DNA from: Promethearchaeia archaeon
GTDB lineage: Archaea > Asgardarchaeota > Lokiarchaeia > Sigyniarchaeales > SOKP01
Assembly (NCBI GenBank): GCA_029856445.1
Contig: JAHQWY010000003.1
Location: 1 to 34,430, forward strand
Length of the DNA: 34,430 nucleotides
Reading direction: 5' to 3'
Position numbers and translations under genes: made by a program. Below the pieces are notes generated by a model. That model had not been told where the DNA came from, searched no databases, and saw only the letters and a program-made list of their open reading frames with translations. Every line of letters starts with the position of its first letter. The first letter of the stretch is position 1. Positions 33,986-34,430 of this stretch are shown here, piece by piece.

Positions 33986-34236
33986 ACTTTCGATAATTAT
34001 TGGTGAAAAAATATCTCATCCAAATGGATGACATACACCTTTAATTGGCAGCGGACTTGTGGAAGTATATCTCATGAGTAGAAACATGCGAGAAATTGAA
34101 TCCATAACGACAATATAGTGAATTCTTTATTACGGCGCATGAAGTAACCCATGACTGAGATATTACAGGAAGCAATTTACCAAGCCAAGCATGAAAAATC
34201 GTGCTCATAAGAACATACTCCCTATATTATTAAAGT
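33986..34236 (+). ncRNA. Structured RNA candidate, possibly RNase P RNA
   Basis: A stretch of about 250 bases, less AT-rich than the spacer before it, with nested pairings found by eye. Outer helix: ACTTT-cg-ATAAT (33986-33997) with ATTAT-t-AAAGT (34226-34236). Next is a hairpin GGTG..CATCC-AAAT-GGATG..CACC (34002-34039). Then a long-range helix pairs GGAAGTAT (34061-34068) with ATACTCC (34215-34221), one A bulged. Inside are CTCATG/CATgcGAG (34071-34092) and AGCATG/CGTGCT (34188-34205). The order outer helix, hairpin, long-range helix with GGAAG on one side and AGAAC before the other resembles P1-P3-P4 of RNase P RNA. The conserved CR-I and CR-V sequences are only partly matched, so identity is tentative. 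It could instead be 23S leader structure. Confidence 0.35.
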
Positions 34237-34331
34237 CTACTTATTTTTCGTCTCGATTTAATAATTATTTTTACCAAATCTGAATACGCAAACCCTTAGG
34301 CAAGCAATCTGAATCTTTCCTCAATTAGACT

Positions 34332-34430
34332 CCAATACGCCTCCGCTATTTGGTGGATATCTTGGCTTGGGCACCGATGAAGAGCGTGACAAGCTGCGAT
34401 AAGCTCGGGTTAGTCGCATGAAGACGCTGA
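34332..34430 (+). rRNA. 23S rRNA, 5' part (continues beyond the window)
   Basis: The end of the window carries the conserved 23S opening: GGTGGAT...GGCTTGGGCACCGATGAAGAGCGTG...AAGCTGCGATAAGCTCGGGTTAGTCGCATGAA, matching helices near the 5' end of archaeal 23S. The mature 5' end is estimated from the usual distance of about 20 nt before GGTGGAT and is not exact. No 16S gene lies upstream in the window, and no tRNA-Ala lies between, so the usual 16S-tRNA-23S order is absent on this side. Confidence 0.93.

Noticed and set aside
33986-34236. SRP RNA
   Set aside because: AGTAACCC and ACAGGAAGCA recall SRP RNA motifs, but the helix-8 symmetric loop context and overall length do not fit.
34274-34320. 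C/D box guide RNA, from two copies of ATCTGAAT
   Set aside because: CTGA boxes are present, but no C or C' box (RTGATGA) is spaced correctly.
1-34430. Mobile element, prophage, CRISPR array or defence system
   Set aside because: No transposase, integrase, phage structural gene, direct-repeat array or known defence gene was seen; composition is uniform.

Overview
This AT-rich window carries a dense archaeal information-processing gene set mixed with eukaryote-like proteins. The archaeal markers are TFB, RpoP, aRF1, aIF1, aIF2-beta, Dim2, Rio1, NMD3, RPA-type OB-fold proteins, an archaeal UMP kinase, pantoate kinase and phosphopantothenate synthetase. The eukaryote-like ones are a Ras/Rab-like small GTPase, a roadblock/LC7-like protein, a RING-like zinc finger, Get3 and PAC2-/PAC3-like proteasome chaperones. 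Together they point to an Asgard (Lokiarchaeia-like) archaeon. I see no mobile element, prophage or CRISPR array, so this looks like core chromosome.

Layout. 1-1000: tRNA-Glu (+), tRNA-Asn (-) and a small GTPase. 1306-2144: aIF1/SUI1, whose only plausible start is AUU, then an unknown protein. 2174-6395: PfkB kinase, large RPA-like protein, HisA-related barrel and RING-like protein. 6723-10442: MfnB (methanofuran pathway), ProC, pantoate kinase, UMP kinase and a zinc-ribbon membrane protein. 10546-13038: tRNA-Leu with two introns, a PAC3-like protein, an unknown protein beside a roadblock-like protein, and a two-zinc-finger protein. 13198-15227: TFB, RpoP (49 aa) and a PAC2-family protein. 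15448-20659: YkgJ-type cysteine protein, SWIM protein, GT4 glycosyltransferase, unusual fold-III PLP enzyme, FtsZ and an unknown. 20663-24573 (-): Dim2, Rio1, NMD3, DUF424, aIF2-beta and an RPA32-like protein, probably one co-oriented ribosome-biogenesis/initiation cluster. 24759-24888: initiator tRNA with two introns. 25105-33732: site-2 protease, tRNA thiolase, Get3, aRF1, phosphopantothenate synthetase, GNAT acetyltransferase, ketopantoate reductase and DUF72. 33986-34236: a well-folded RNA candidate, possibly RNase P RNA. 34332-end: 5' part of 23S rRNA, with no 16S gene before it.

How the genes fit together. Many serve translation: tRNAs, initiation factors aIF1 and aIF2-beta, initiator tRNA, release factor, small- and large-subunit assembly factors, tRNA thiolation and 23S rRNA. 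Three enzymes of the archaeal CoA route (PanE, pantoate kinase, phosphopantothenate synthetase) are scattered rather than clustered. MfnB implies a methanofuran-type C1 carrier.

The observations most worth a second look are the AUU start of aIF1, which invites comparison with AUU-autoregulated bacterial IF3 and poor-context eukaryotic eIF1. Next come six introns in only four tRNAs, five at non-canonical sites, the structured RNA before the 23S gene, and the PAC3-like protein.
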